Positions 35,487 to 48,700 of a stretch of 64,000 nucleotides of DNA are shown one piece after another; positions within the stretch are counted from its first letter, which is position 1; the number at the start of each line of letters is the position of its first letter. The position numbers and the translations under genes are program-made. Source of the DNA: Mesaphorura yosii. Taxonomy: Eukaryota; Arthropoda; Collembola; Poduromorpha; Tullbergiidae. The DNA lies in the NCBI GenBank assembly GCA_009869945.1, contig WIXG01000076.1, positions 1-64,000 of the forward strand, given 5' to 3'. The notes under the pieces are model-generated. The model did not search any database, was not told where the DNA came from, and worked only from the letters and a program-made list of their open reading frames with translations.

Positions 35487-38464
35487 TCAGCTCAGAAATA
35501 AATTTTTCCACACACAGTTTGATTGGGCAGGAGGTTCATGTTTACGAGAGACGATGTGACGAGGCGTAGTGTTGTAGATATCGACGGAATCCTTTACGCA
35601 TTTTTCGATATCAATCTCTGTAGACACAACCCAAGAAAAATAATAGTGTTTAATGCCTCGAAATACCACCTGCTGGTAGTATGGACATGACTACGTACCA
35701 GGCATGTCCGAGAAGAGAAGAATGCACTCATTGAACCCCGAACTGAGAAGAGATTCTCGTAACTGGTACAAAATTGAGAGGCCGACGCACAGGGAGAACG
35801 AGGAATCGCCCAGCAAAAGTTTGTCCCAAATATGAAATATTTTATGCAATGGAAATACATCTGCAATAATGAAAAACATTGACGTAGCTGACGAAAACTG
35901 CGACCCAAAGAAATGGATGGAAACTTACGTGAAAACATTGTCAGGAACCACGGTATTGCGTACAACTCAGGAATAAAACCAATTGTGTCCAAATGATTGG
36001 TCAGCTGAGGATCATGGAATGCAATCAGTTGTGAGAAGGTAGCCAAATACTCTTGAATGACTGCAGAGTTGTCTTTCAGGAAGAAATTGTACAAGTATTT
36101 GGGAATGAAGGCCGACAAGCACGCGAACGCCATTGCTGAAAAACGTTGAAACTTTAAGCACAAGATCTAAACTAAAATGAATGAAGCTGAGAGGCTTACC
36201 TTCATTGTTAAAGTTGAGGTACAGGAATGGGGCGCACAACGAGTCTAGTCCTTGCCAGTAGACATACTCCGTATTACTAACTACCCAAGCTTTTAGCACA
36301 CGTTTAAATTTCTCGTGGCCACTTGGACTGCTTAATAACTCGTCATACTGGTGACACCGGGGAATATCCACCTCGATCTGAAAGATTGGAACAATTTTAT
36401 TAGCCAGGGGTATTCAATGCGATTGAATAGTATTAACATTCAACATAATATCTTTCTTACCTGTCGGTCTGTTGATGTCGGTGTTTCCTTATCAATTGCA
36501 TCGTACGTATGCTCGATATCGCCCTTAACTTCGAGAAGGCATGACCATACTTGTGCCCGAAAAAACGGCGGGATGTCTTGAAGACTTTCTTTGTGAATTA
36601 TTTCCTTTGTGTAAGGATACCCCTAAAAACAGAATTTCAAGAAATATTGTAGAAAACAGACATGAACGAAAGAATATTTAACTACTTACTTTGATTAGAC
36701 GGTCAAAGAGGACTATCCTTCTGAATTGGTACTCAATATCCTTCTCCCTGATTATCAGGGGAAGTGATTCGGTGTCTTGGCTCTGGTACTCAAGCTGCTT
36801 TAACAAAAGCGGCCTAAACGTAAACAAGAATTTGATTAAGATGATAAAGGGTTGCCAGCAAATAATAGAGAATACAGCTACCTATTTGGATTAATGATAG
36901 GGTAGTACACTTCGGGAGGTATGGCACTTAATCTCTTCCGTAGTTCATTCATTGGCAAGACGATTACCGTCGGGTCCAACAGTAAACTGCGATCCTTCCC
37001 TTTTCCAACCAATTTCCCTTCCAACGTCATGGAGCTGTAGGTTTGAATTGACAAATTAGGATAGAATCAGTAAGTAGCTCGATTGGAGCAGCCACATTTG
37101 TTATTTGTACCTGGGCAGTGTTAGAATCGCTGCTTTCTTCCTAGTCAGACCTTGCCGCTTCAGTTCTGCGATGACATCACCTCCAGCTAGCTGCCACAAG
37201 TGGTAAACTTCTTTGAGCGATCGTTTTGACAAATGATTGGTTCCAGAAACAAAGCAGCTTGCATGGTTTGTCGACGTTTCCAAATGATTCTGATCTACTG
37301 AAGCCTGCATTCGTCGTCCCTCCGCCAGTTGTAACGACGTGTGAAGGAATTTGCTGAGAGAATTGCCAACTTCAACATGGATACTATTTCCATTTGTGAG
37401 TTCTTCGCAGTTTGTAGAAGGTTGAAATTCGTTTAAAAATTCCTGGATTTTGTCTATGAGTTTCTCAGAGGAAATTCTGGTGGCAGGATTGACGTCCAGA
37501 CACTTCTCCAGAACAATCTTCAAGTTTGAGTCCATGGTCTGCAATGAATTTCTTAAGTGAAACCTCAGACGTTGCAACCTTAGTAAACAATTTACCTCGG
37601 CCATTTCAAGGCAATGATGTTCTTGTAGAATTCTTTGCAGAACATTATCTTCCGTGTGCAGGAAACTTGCAATTTTTCTAATTATTTGCGGCAATTTTAG
37701 TTCAGTCCAGAGTTCCCTTCCCAAATACAGTTCCAGAAGAATAATTCCCAGTGACCAGATATCACAGGAGAATAAGTGAGGACCCTTTCTCATTTTGGAG
37801 AGAAATACTTCTGGTGCTGCGTATTTTGGGTTCCCAATTGGAAATGCGACAAACTTGCCGTAATTGGTCATGTAATGAATGCCGTAGTTAAACAACTTCA
37901 TGCTACTCGATGGATCATTGAATATAATATTGTCTAGTGATAAGTTTCTGCTAACTATCCTGAAATGCATAAAAGTATACCAATACAGTAATTACTGAGA
38001 CTTCAGCTGCCATGGCTTCATTTCCTATTCTTAGATGACTAACCCGTGTTGGTTCAGATGTATTAAAGCATTGAGAACATCTTTGGCAATTTCAAATAAT
38101 TTCAACGTTGGCATGTTCCATTGCTTGTCTTGGTTCCTTAACAGGGTTCTGAGATTCATTCCATAATACTCTGACACGACTACCATTCTTTCTAAAAGGG
38201 CAAGGCATGACTATTGAACAGATGGAATTAAAATTGCTAACGCAATTAGACCTTACCGTGCTTGCCACGAATTACGTCGATGCAATGAGCGAGGTTGGGA
38301 TGATTTAGTGACTTTAAGTATTGTGCGCGTCCAAGAATCCGAATACTATTTGGTGTCAAAGGCAATCCATTCGTGCCGCAAATGTCTTCTCGTTTGTTTG
38401 AAGTGAAGAATGTGACACCAAACTGGGCATCTCCAAGCACCCTCTCCGTTGATTCGTGCATCAT
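35487..38464 (-). CDS. TBCK: TBCK: pseudokinase plus TBC domain, rhodanese domain absent
   Basis: Eleven minus-strand exons (38464-38257, 38191-38044, 37959-37596, 37538-37111, 37034-36882, 36813-36690, 36622-36461, 36377-36200, 36135-35929, 35860-35699, 35617-35487) close in frame to 754 residues. TBCK is a Rab-GAP-like protein linked to mTOR signalling and endosomal mRNA transport. The N-terminal kinase-like domain contains [15 protein letters not shown] and [10 protein letters not shown]. The HRD motif is VSRN (Asn124 in place of the catalytic Asp) and DFG is NYG, so it is a pseudokinase. The TBC domain (about 487-705) keeps both catalytic fingers: I530-x2-D533-x2-R536 and the YWQG glutamine Gln571. 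Human TBCK has a further rhodanese domain. Here the frame stops 43 codons into the last exon, and the convergent PIBF1 gene leaves no room for more exons. The 57-nt intron between exons 3 and 4 is itself open in frame, but removing it matches human spacing. Confidence 0.96.
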
Positions 38465-41400
38465 TTCGAAACAACGGGATCTGACAGATAGTATTTCACT
38501 TTGCAACTAAAAAAACTTAAGTAAGTATTATTCACCGACTTACAACACGATCGTCTCTGATGCTTATTATTCGTTACTTCCTGTCAAGGAATTGAACGGA
38601 ATCTTCATTTTTATCAGTCTAATTTGCGGGTCCAATTAGTCAAATATTTGCATAAACTGGTGAAGATCATGTCTTTCTCACTGTTGCCTGCGATAAAACA
38701 CATCCAACCTGAGGCATGAATATCACGAATTAGTGCGTGTTGCAAATCACGCGAACACACACTCAAGCAAAAGAACGTACATGATTAAGGGGCGTATTTC
38801 CAACTCCAGAATTGTTGGCGTCTGGCGTAGTCCATGGTTTATAAAGTCTATCGAGGATACACCGCTCAGCTGTCAATTAACTATGCAATATTTTGAAGAA
38901 ACGGTGTAGCAAGTTGCAATTATTGTACTGGTTAGATTAGAAAGGCTTGAGATCTAATTGGACTGGGCCAATCCCTCCTACAGCTATAATAGAGCTTAAC
39001 GGCTTGCAGCCTACAAGTAAACGTGATATGCTATGTTAATTAAGAATTCGTGTTAACTTTAAATTGCTCACATCTCTCTCGCTGGTTGGATAGAGTTCAT
39101 AGTGGATTGAGCTCAATAATGGTTCTGAACCATGCTCGAATCCTTTCTTCCACACGTGACTCAGAGAGTCAGTTGATTTGTCTGCTAGTGAAGTTGATTT
39201 TTTAATTCTTAATTATTTGCTCTAGTTCTTAAGAACTCTTTACCGAAGGAGTTCTGACTTGCTTGAATAGCTTGTTAGTCATGTTCTTGTCAGTATTCCT
39301 TGTTTTGTTTATATTTTTATACATTGATTTCACATTCTATTTCAAGTACAGCTTGCCTCGAGTTCAAGATACATCGCCATTTGGTTTCTGTTTAATTTAA
39401 CCTTTTCCGTTGTGATTATTTTGTGTTTTCACGGTGCTTCAAGTTCGGTGCATTTATGAAGAAACTATTCTGATGCTATGTTATTTATCTGAATAGCTAA
39501 AGCTCAGGTAAACATTTCGTATGGTCACGGTCCTGAGGTCAATGAAATTCATTCTGTCCGGAGCACTTCATTCCAGTTAAATACCTGACACAGTTTGGTG
39601 GAGGCGTCAGTCAGCGTCCTTAACTCCTTTGTGCCTGCTGTCAATTCATTAATGTTAGTGATCGAAACTATACAGTATGGGGTAACTGACTCTAGCTAGG
39701 CAAATGTTTGGCCAGAATAAGCACATCGCGTACGACAGCTGCACCTGGGCTTGATTCGAAGTTTGTAGCTTATAGGTCTGCATTAGATTTGACATTTGGA
39801 ATATGCCCTGTCTATCCCGTTCTCTGCGTGTCTACCGCTGGCTCAAATTGATGTTCTCATATTTCATGAGTATGGAAATGGAACTAGAATCGAATGATAG
39901 GAAGTACAACAAACAATGTTGGTTGTTTGATTTGTAATTTGCTAAACGTCTAAGATTCCAAGCAGGAGAGAACAGGCGGTGCAAATATGAGTATATAGTA
40001 AAATTCGCCAGTGAAAGATAGCTCTCAAAGCAGAGAGGGCGAAAGCCGTTTCTAAATCTATCATGAAACAACTCGTTCATTGGGCATCCGGTTTTTGTTG
40101 TGAATCAAAAGTCAAGGTGGTCAGACGAAGGAGGAAGTGCAGCGCTTGTCCGTGATTACCGAAGCCGGTTTAAGTGGCGTTAGTTGACGATCATCTTGAG
40201 ACGCCGTAAGGTAACAATTAAAATTTTATTGAATTTCTCTCTAATAAAGGCGCTTACATTTTAACGTAATGTTCTGGATCTTCGGCCTAATCGCTTTAGA
40301 ACATTTCATTCTGCATATTGCCAATGCAATAAGATGAACAGGTGCTCGCATGATGCGGGGAGTCATGCTTGTTTGAGGGCGGAGAATGTCTGGAAAGTCA
40401 AGGCTTTAGCATTTTGGTCCTCGCGCTTGCTAAACGATTTCTCCGCCACACATCGCTGGCATTTTTGATCTTCCAGCTATCCGTGCAAACAGAACCTGAT
40501 ATTACAAATGAGCAAGATGGAAAGTTCAGCGCCGAGGTTTCAGGAGTTGATGGCATTATAGTATGTAATAATAAAATGGTTGGCTGCTTCATTTCGCTCG
40601 ATCATTTCGTCCATTGTTATTTTTTATTAATGGCATATTACATTGCTCGCGTGGAAAATTGGGTTACAACATTTGGAAAAGGGCAGAGTCAAATCTATTA
40701 TTGAGAGTTAGTGTAGCATGCAGTCGGAACATCGCATTTCCCATCGCGCTAACGGTGCTTGTTGGCTTTTGCGAGAATTCCAACGTGAGGTTTTTGCAGT
40801 CGTATTCGCAAGAGACTCCTCGACTGCTTATTCATCATGCATTATTCATGTGGAAATATCAATGTAATTTAAGCGAAGAGCTGCGCATTTCATGTGTACA
40901 AACAGTTATCAGCAGTCTGTCGGGGCTGGCTGACTGTCATTACAATGGAACAGACAGGCAAGCCGAGAGAGATGGCGATAGCACAAATGTGAGATCACAA
41001 TCAATACAATAATCGTTATAGAAAGTACAAACGCCCGACACGCACTCGTCATTTGTGTTCCATAAATCATCATGACTGATTGTGGTTACGTCATCCGAGC
41101 CCGGACTAACACCACTTGGCCGGCTCGGACTCCGTCCTGACACTTTCGGGTCGCCTACTTGTCCGTAAAGCAAGTGCTTAGTCGTCCAGTGCGAGTGTGA
41201 TGACAAAGTGAGCCCCTGCGAGCATGACAAAGTGTTTACTCGTGTGGCCTTGGACAGTCGCTTCGGTTGCGAGTTGTGTCAGTCATTCGAAATTCAGAAC
41301 GTAAATACGAAAACAATTCCGTCGAGATTAATCTGTGTCGGTTTGAATTCGCATCGCATGTGATAAATATTTAAAGACACATGCATGTGTGTCCTGTGAC

Positions 41401-44400
41401 ATTCTCAGAAGTTTCAAATTGGCCTGTCTGACGTCGGGTCGCGGTGCTTCGAGCAGCCTTAAATGGAATCCAGGAAGTGCACTTCTTCATTGGTGAACTC
41501 AATTCATGGATTCTTGTTTCACTGTTAAATTCAGCTCTGAGCAAATGTGACGTTGTAAAACATTGCATGAATCACTTTGAGATGTTGAGGTGCATAACGC
41601 ATAAATTGCTGACGTAGGCGAAGCAATAACGTTCTCGGGAAGAGCCTGAGCTTCGTGTAGTCAAAATGAAATGAATTTCAATTTCAATGTAAATACACAT
41701 GACTCATTAACATACTCATAAGTCAATAACGTCAAAGTTCATTGAATAAAATTTCTCTTCAGTAACATCTAAATGTGGGCTCAGTTTTTTGGAGCAAGCG
41801 CTTGAGGGTTTTGGCTGCACGTACGCAAATTTGTGGATGCACTTTTTTGTTGGGGTGTAAAAATGGAGCCGCCAATTTGGGATAATCGCCATTTTGGGGA
41901 CGGGGGTTCCATGATGACCCTACCCAAGTAAGGTGTCATGGAAAAGCTCAGGCCATGGGTTATCCAGGGAGTCAAACCCCACTGTGTCAACCCGGCAGCC
42001 CACAGCAGCCGGTCCAAGATGACAGTATCACTGATGAGAATAATGTACCCCGCACAGAAATCTTGCATTTGAACCAATGTGGCTCATGAATGAAAAGCAT
42101 TTCAATGCTTAAGGACTCCTGAACTGAGTCCAACCCTGGTGCCACAAGCAAATAATCTGGAATCCTCGACCGCATATGAGCGCTAACACAATGGCAAAGA
42201 TTACAAACACTTCACATCCATAATGGAAATATGGTAGTTTCATGAAAATGAATGCACGCTGTCACGTACATACACTTAGCATATAATTAGTCAGCCAGGA
42301 ATGAATGCCTCGCAGTCAGTCTCATGCAAACGCAATTAGCGTCTTCAACTGCAATGGTTTGCAGCGATGGCCACGGGCCACGGGCACGTGAAGGACAAAA
42401 TTAAATTGCTCCTGTAAACAAATTCAGCGCATTTCTTATGACATTTGCTACTTCATCATACTCCGTACCTTTTGCACACAGTGGAACTACTGTTAGGCGT
42501 TTATACTCCAAGCCAAAGAAAAAACACGGCTTAGGCGGAGAGAATGATGCAATTACTGGAACAAGACTTAATAATTCACGTTGCCACTGGTGTCTAGCCG
42601 TACTCGTGGTTAGTCCTTAGGACATTTTTGCTGTACTCACTCTGTGACCGAGTAGAGTAACTTCAGGAGCTCAATCAGCTCACCGGCTCACCATGTCACC
42701 GAAGCAGTTCCGAAATAGAAACTCCCACGTGCTTATTTCATCAGTAATCAGCGCCTAATATCCGTCTTGGTTAACAGTGACGCTGACATCACAAAAGTGA
42801 CGAAAACTTCAGTAACTTCTTGTACATCATTTATGACGTGAACTCCTGTCCTAATGAGTTTATACTTTCAATTCCATGGCTAACTGTTATTGTGGACTGT
42901 GAGAAGGTAACGATTCGACCAGAGTGGGGCTTTGAATTATGGCTTTCTTATATTCAATCTTCGTGTTTCTCCTTTGGCAATTCTAACATGGCGTTACTGA
43001 ACGCTTCAGGTACTTGCGAGGCAGACCAGAACTACTGCTGCAGTTCCGTGCCTCAATTCTCAATCTGTGACATGGCGATGGCGGTGTTCAGTTCCAGAGT
43101 CCTTCGACCGAGTGGCCTGATTATAGATTATAGGTTACTACTGAGACACCAACCTACTCAATCTGAAGTAGTTATTCTTTAGTTGACGTTGGCCAAGATT
43201 AAGGCACCATTATAGCTTATCTTACAATTATAAGTGCCAGCAAAACTACCAGCAATATCAGAAATTGGAGAAAACTATCAAGCATTGGGAAAACTTGCAT
43301 GAAGATGCCTTCGTGCCTCTCTGCGTGCATGTCACACAATAAGCTTATCTTAGCTCGATCATCAATTTAATGAGGACAGTGTAGTGAGTTCCAAGATTTT
43401 TGTGAAGTCAATGTTTGTTATGCAAGACGAGTTAATTTCCAAATAACTCGGTTTACAGTTTACGGGTTCTTCTTCAGAAAGCGCCTTGTGCATAATTGTT
43501 CATGTTCGGCCCAAAATTTGCGAAACGTGCATCAAGTCAAAGTTAACTGACATCGTCGGCACTGGTGTCTCCCTCATATCTATGAATAATTGAAGTTTTG
43601 CCACGGTGACGACTACGGCACGACTACACTTAAAATGAATGAAACCCAAGCGAATGATTAACAGTGTGGTGTAGCAGCAGCCCAAGCGCCGCGCAGTTTA
43701 TTTATTTTGGCTCGTTATGGTATCACCCGAATCCTGCCTTGTGCAGGCAAAATGCTATCACATCAGATTTGTTACGCCTAGCCTTAGTTAACGTTTAACC
43801 ATCAGAATCAGAGTTCAATAACGTGTAGACCTCGTGCAGCAGAACGTAAACAGACTAGAGACATTTTAACTTGAATTTTTACTTTTATGGTCTTAGCAAC
43901 TCTGCTGGCCTGGGCTAGCTAGTTAATTGATTACATACTTTAGTTTAACTGTGCTCCAGTTCTTTCCATTTCCATCCAAGTCGCAACTTGCTTTGAGCGA
44001 GATTGATGCGCTTACATTCGTGTCGTGACCGCGCTGTCAAAGTTTTCAATTTGAAACAAATTCACTCATCATTTCTAGTGATCATCATCATCGTATGTGT
44101 TTTAAATCTACAACTAAACTCCTTTCATTTTTAAAGTGCCTATGTTCTTCACGCCTTAACGAGAAGGCTGTCGCTGCAACTTGGAAATTGTGGAGTGGGC
44201 AACTGGACGAAATAAGGACCGTACACTGCAATGAGAATTATGCCTCTTCCTGGTAGTGATAACCAAGCAGATGGCACACGTGAGTCCTTTATTCTTATCA
44301 AATACTTATAGACTCGTATGCAAGTAAGCTAGACCGAATGACTAAGAGATTTAGTTAAGCTTGAGTTGAGATCATGAAATTCTTCCGAATGGGGAAAGTG

Positions 44401-45745
44401 AGAAGAGAGCGGGCTCAGGAATGTCAGGACCTAACTGGCCAGCTCATCAGCTTGACATTTGTTGATGGTGAAGACAATAGACGAATATTTTTCCGCATCA
44501 TAGTGAATAAGAGGCAATGTAGAACAGCTGACATTATTTCCTGCTCCTGGTGCTTGCGGAGCTACTCAATTCAATCGAGTTATGTTATCGACCCAGTTTC
44601 ATAACTATGCTGGGCTATTGTCTTGTTTCGAGTCCTCGTAGTTGGCTTATGTCCATCATATCATGGTCTGGAATCAGAAGGGTGAATTCGACGCATTGTC
44701 AGTTCAGTCAGTTAACGATTTTTTATTACTGGAATATTTCTTTTGAAAAACACGACCAAGCTCCAGCACCACACGTGAAGTATCTCTATGATCAATATTT
44801 GATTCTCAATTTCCCCTTCACCGAATTGGAGTTACGAAATAATTAAGACGTTTAGATTCGTACGCTTCTCCCCTCAGCTGTTCACGCCGCATATAGTTGA
44901 CCATCTTACTTTTCGTATCTACTAAATGTGTAGCGCTAGATTCACTGCGTGGGTCGTAGGCAGAAGTTCATACATTGAGAGTATAGCGTTCAACCGGCTC
45001 CGATTGGAATTCGGAGTAGGAATTCTCATGTATGAGTCGTATTGCGTGGTCTATTCATACATCGTGGGGCAGCAGCACTTGAGCAAATGCGGTTTAATTA
45101 GTTGGTTTGTGGTCGTCGTTTCTTGTACTGCGGTTTGCGACTTTTCTTGAGGTACAATTTATGCAACTTTTCCTATGTTTATTCATATCGAATCCAAGCA
45201 AGAAAGATAAGGGCGCTAGGCAGATAATAAGCACCATGACGATGAAGCAAAGGAATGGGCTGGGTCGCCTTTCCAGTAGTTGAATGCTGAAATGTGCGCA
45301 CAGACCCAATTGCAAAATAACCGCAGGTAAAATGCAAGGTTATAGAACCTCGGGCCCGTCCGGCAACACCGCCCTCAGTCAGCAGTGGGTCTTTAAAAGT
45401 CAAGGCGAACGAATTATTACAGTGTGATTGTAACACTCATAGTAAAATTCGCAACTCAAGGGGGTATGCCGAAGAAACAAGTGAAAGAGGTCGATAAGTA
45501 TTGATTTTCTCTTCCAGCCTGGAAGTGTGTTATTAATTCACGACTATTTTTCCATATGGAGGTGAACTACATCATCCTCCTGAGACAACTGATCCTGTCC
45601 TTTCTCTCGCCCTCACCGAAACCGTCTGACCTCAGATTGACATTATTTTGTGACCACTCGAAATGTAGTACCCAAGCTGACTGCTCGAATTTGTGCGTAG
45701 AGTAGTGCAGTGTAGATTGCCGAAGAGAGTAGTTGTGTAAGAGCC
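38465..45745. other. Gene-poor 7.3-kb interval
   Basis: No exon chain or known protein was found. Several open frames of 60-130 codons occur (for example 40369-40704 and 40614-41012 on the plus strand), without recognisable homology or matching splice sites. A GC-richer island at about 41785-42180 differs from its surroundings and is listed separately. A short tandem GGGCCAC-type repeat lies near 42369-42388. Confidence 0.45.
41785..42180. repeat. GC-richer island, possible SINE or other transposon remnant
   Basis: This stretch is compositionally distinct from AT-rich surroundings, with runs such as GGGGACGGGGGTTCC and CCCGGCAGCCCACAGCAGCCGG. On the minus strand it contains GGGTTTGACTCCC, close to a tRNA-type B box (GGTTCGANTCC), about 10 bases after CACAGTGG. 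A tRNA-derived SINE is one reading, but there is no second copy in the window, no clear A box and no terminal duplication. Confidence 0.3.
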
Positions 45746-48700
45746 ATGGAGTTCCGGAGCTTTCTCAATCGATTCCACAGACCTGGATCTGATTATTTTC
45801 TCTCGTTACTGGGACGAAGCAGAAGCCGTAATTACTTACTTTAATTTTCGCATGATTGAATGCATGTATTATTCATCAAGTAAAGCTTTCGTTCAGAAAC
45901 GCATATATGTAATGCCGATGCTGATTTTGTGCCTTTATTCCTCAGAAGAGGAAAGTCTTTCCACGGTGGAGGGATTGGTCAGTCAAAGTGAAGCTGCTGG
46001 TGCTCACCATGCGCCCGATGGCCGCAACCGTGTTATTCAAATCAGTGGCCCTCATTCGGATAAATTTGCTGATAACGCTGTGATGACAGCCAAGTACTCA
46101 GCATGGTCTTTCCTGCCTTCCTTCTTGTTTGAACAATTTCGACGATACTCCAATATATTTTTTCTAGTAATTGCTCTTCTCCAGGTAAACATCTACTAAT
46201 TTGGTAATGCTATTATTTTGTTGAAGTTATGATGACGAAGTCTCTTTATTATTCGCAGCAAATACCAGATGTGTCTCCTACCGGCCGATTTACGACTCTA
46301 GTCCCCTTAATTTGCATTCTAACTGTGTCTGGTGTGAAGGAGATAATTGAAGATATTGTAAGTCGGATAAATGAACCTTTCATTCGGACATCATGTATCT
46401 TTTGTCATTATTGCAGAAACGTCATCGAGCTGATTCTGAGACTAACAACCGTAAAGTCGATGTTTTACGTGAAGGCCATTGGCACAAACTGAAATGGCGA
46501 GACGTGATGGTTGGAGACTTTGTCAAAATAACAAACGGTGGTTTCTTTCCAGCTGATCTCATTTTATATTCCTCAAGGTGCGATATTTCCACATCATTAA
46601 TACGAGAATGGATTATCAGACCTTACTCTATAAATTAATTTCAGCGAGCCACAAGGAATATGCTACATTGAAACTTCCAATTTGGACGGAGAAACGAATC
46701 TTAAAGTGCGCCAAGGTCTTCCTGAAACAGCGACTCTGATCGAGACCCGGGATTTGTCTATACTGAGGGGAGTTTTGGAGTGTGAATTGCCAAATCGACA
46801 TTTGTATGAGTTTGCGGGCAAGCTTAAACTGGGGAACAATGAGTACGACAGGACTAGAATGCCACATTCCTTAAGATAAGGAGACAAAGTAGAAATCGGG
46901 AGCTTACGCCTCGAACTTTATTTTGCAGGGAGTTACCACTTGGCCCTGATCAAATGCTACTTCGTGGTGCCAAGTTGCAGAATACAACGTGGATTTTTGG
47001 ACAAGCGATTTATACGGGCCACGAAACAAAACTGATGAAGAATTCGACGGCGGCTCCTCTAAAACGTAGTACTGTTGATAAGCTGACGAACCGTCAAATA
47101 CTGATGCTCTTTTCACTCCTTATCTTCGTGTCATTTACCTCAGCCGTGTTTTCATTCTTCTTTGAAAGCTCGCAAGACAGATGGTATTTGGAGTCTCACG
47201 GTAAATTAAATATACTCAACTATCATTATATCAATGCATGATTGGAAATCTCAACCACTACCTCATTTTGTAGACCCGGGCTTCAAGGAGTTCATGTTCA
47301 ATATTCTGACTTTTGTCATTCTGTACAACAACCTGATTCCCATCTCCTTGACTGTGACACTTGAAGTCGTTCGATTTATTCAGGTATATCATTTTTATAA
47401 ATGTGGCACAAATCTGAATATTCGGAATTTAATATTGGAATTCCTTTAGGCAATGTTCATAAACATGGACCGTGATATGTACTGTGAGGAGTCGGACACT
47501 CCGGCGATGGCGAGAACGTCAAACTTGAACGAAGAATTGGGACAGGTGAAACATGTCAACGCTAGAATTTGTTGGTCAGCTCCTGAATACGAGCATTCTC
47601 GATTTTAGGTCCGATACATTTTCTCTGACAAGACGGGAACGCTGACGCGAAATGTGATGGAGTTCAAAGGGTGCACAGTGGGCGGCGAAATTTACAGACC
47701 CGAACAAATGTTTGGAGCCGAGAATCCTCTGATTACAAACTTGACTAGTGGACACAAGACAGCCGCTGAGATTAGAGAGTTTCTTGCACTTTTGTCAGTG
47801 TGCCACACTGTCATACCAGACAACTCTGCCGAGGAAGAATTAATTTATCAAGCAGCTTCTCCAGATGAGCGGGCGTTGGTATACGGGGCACGCCGGCTTG
47901 GTTATGTCTTTCAAACCAGAACACCTCATCACGTAGTCATTAGAGCTCTCGACGTGGAAGAAAAATATGAAATTTTAAACGTTCTTGAATTTACGTCGAC
48001 GAGAAAGCGAATGTCAGTCATTGTTCGTGCCCCTGATGGCAAAATTAAACTTTACTGCAAGGTAAGCATGATGAGCTGATTTCCGATTTTTACCAGTTGC
48101 CTGAGTTTTCTGTGCAATTTCTTACCGAACTTTTATCTCAGGGAGCTGATTCAATGATTTACGAGAGATTATCACCTCAACTGAACTCCGATAGCTTGAA
48201 ACTGGAGACGCAAAATCATCTTGAGGAATTTGCTTCGCAAGGTCTTCGAACCCTTTGCTGTGCTGTTGCCGATATTTCCAATACAACATATGAGGTATAC
48301 TCCAAACATAACTATTCAATCTTGGAAATCAAACAGTAAGATCAAATATAATTTTAGGAGTGGAAACAAATCTATCAAAAGGCAGCAACCGCTATTCAAA
48401 ACAGAGAATTGAAATTGGAAGAGGCGTCAAACATGATTGAAACCAATCTCCGGCTGATTGGAGCTACTGCAATTGAGGATAAGCTACAAGATCAAGTAAG
48501 TTCAAGTATTGTTTGTTTGGCTTTAATAAGTAGACACCGGGTACATAAAGCAAAATTTTGAACAGGTACCAGAGACCATTGCTTCACTCTTGAAGGCCGG
48601 AATTAGCATTTGGGTTTTGACGGGGGACAAACAAGAAACTGCTATTAACATTGGGTACTCATGCCGACTCCTCACTCAGTCAATGGAACTGCTGATTATA

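Noticed and set aside
37539-37595. Reading the TBCK kinase domain straight through 37539-37595, where the frame is open.
   Set aside because: The 57 bases have a GTAAAT donor and TTGCAG acceptor, and removing them restores the exact spacing of human TBCK between HHCLE and the KCL segment.
40369-41012. Overlapping plus-strand frames of 111 and 132 codons.
   Set aside because: Within chance length, in different frames, no consistent splicing and no recognisable domain.
45179-45436. An 85-codon minus-strand frame (FTCGYFAIGSVRTF...) that at first looked protein-like.
   Set aside because: No ATG-supported gene structure, no splice partners and no family resemblance.
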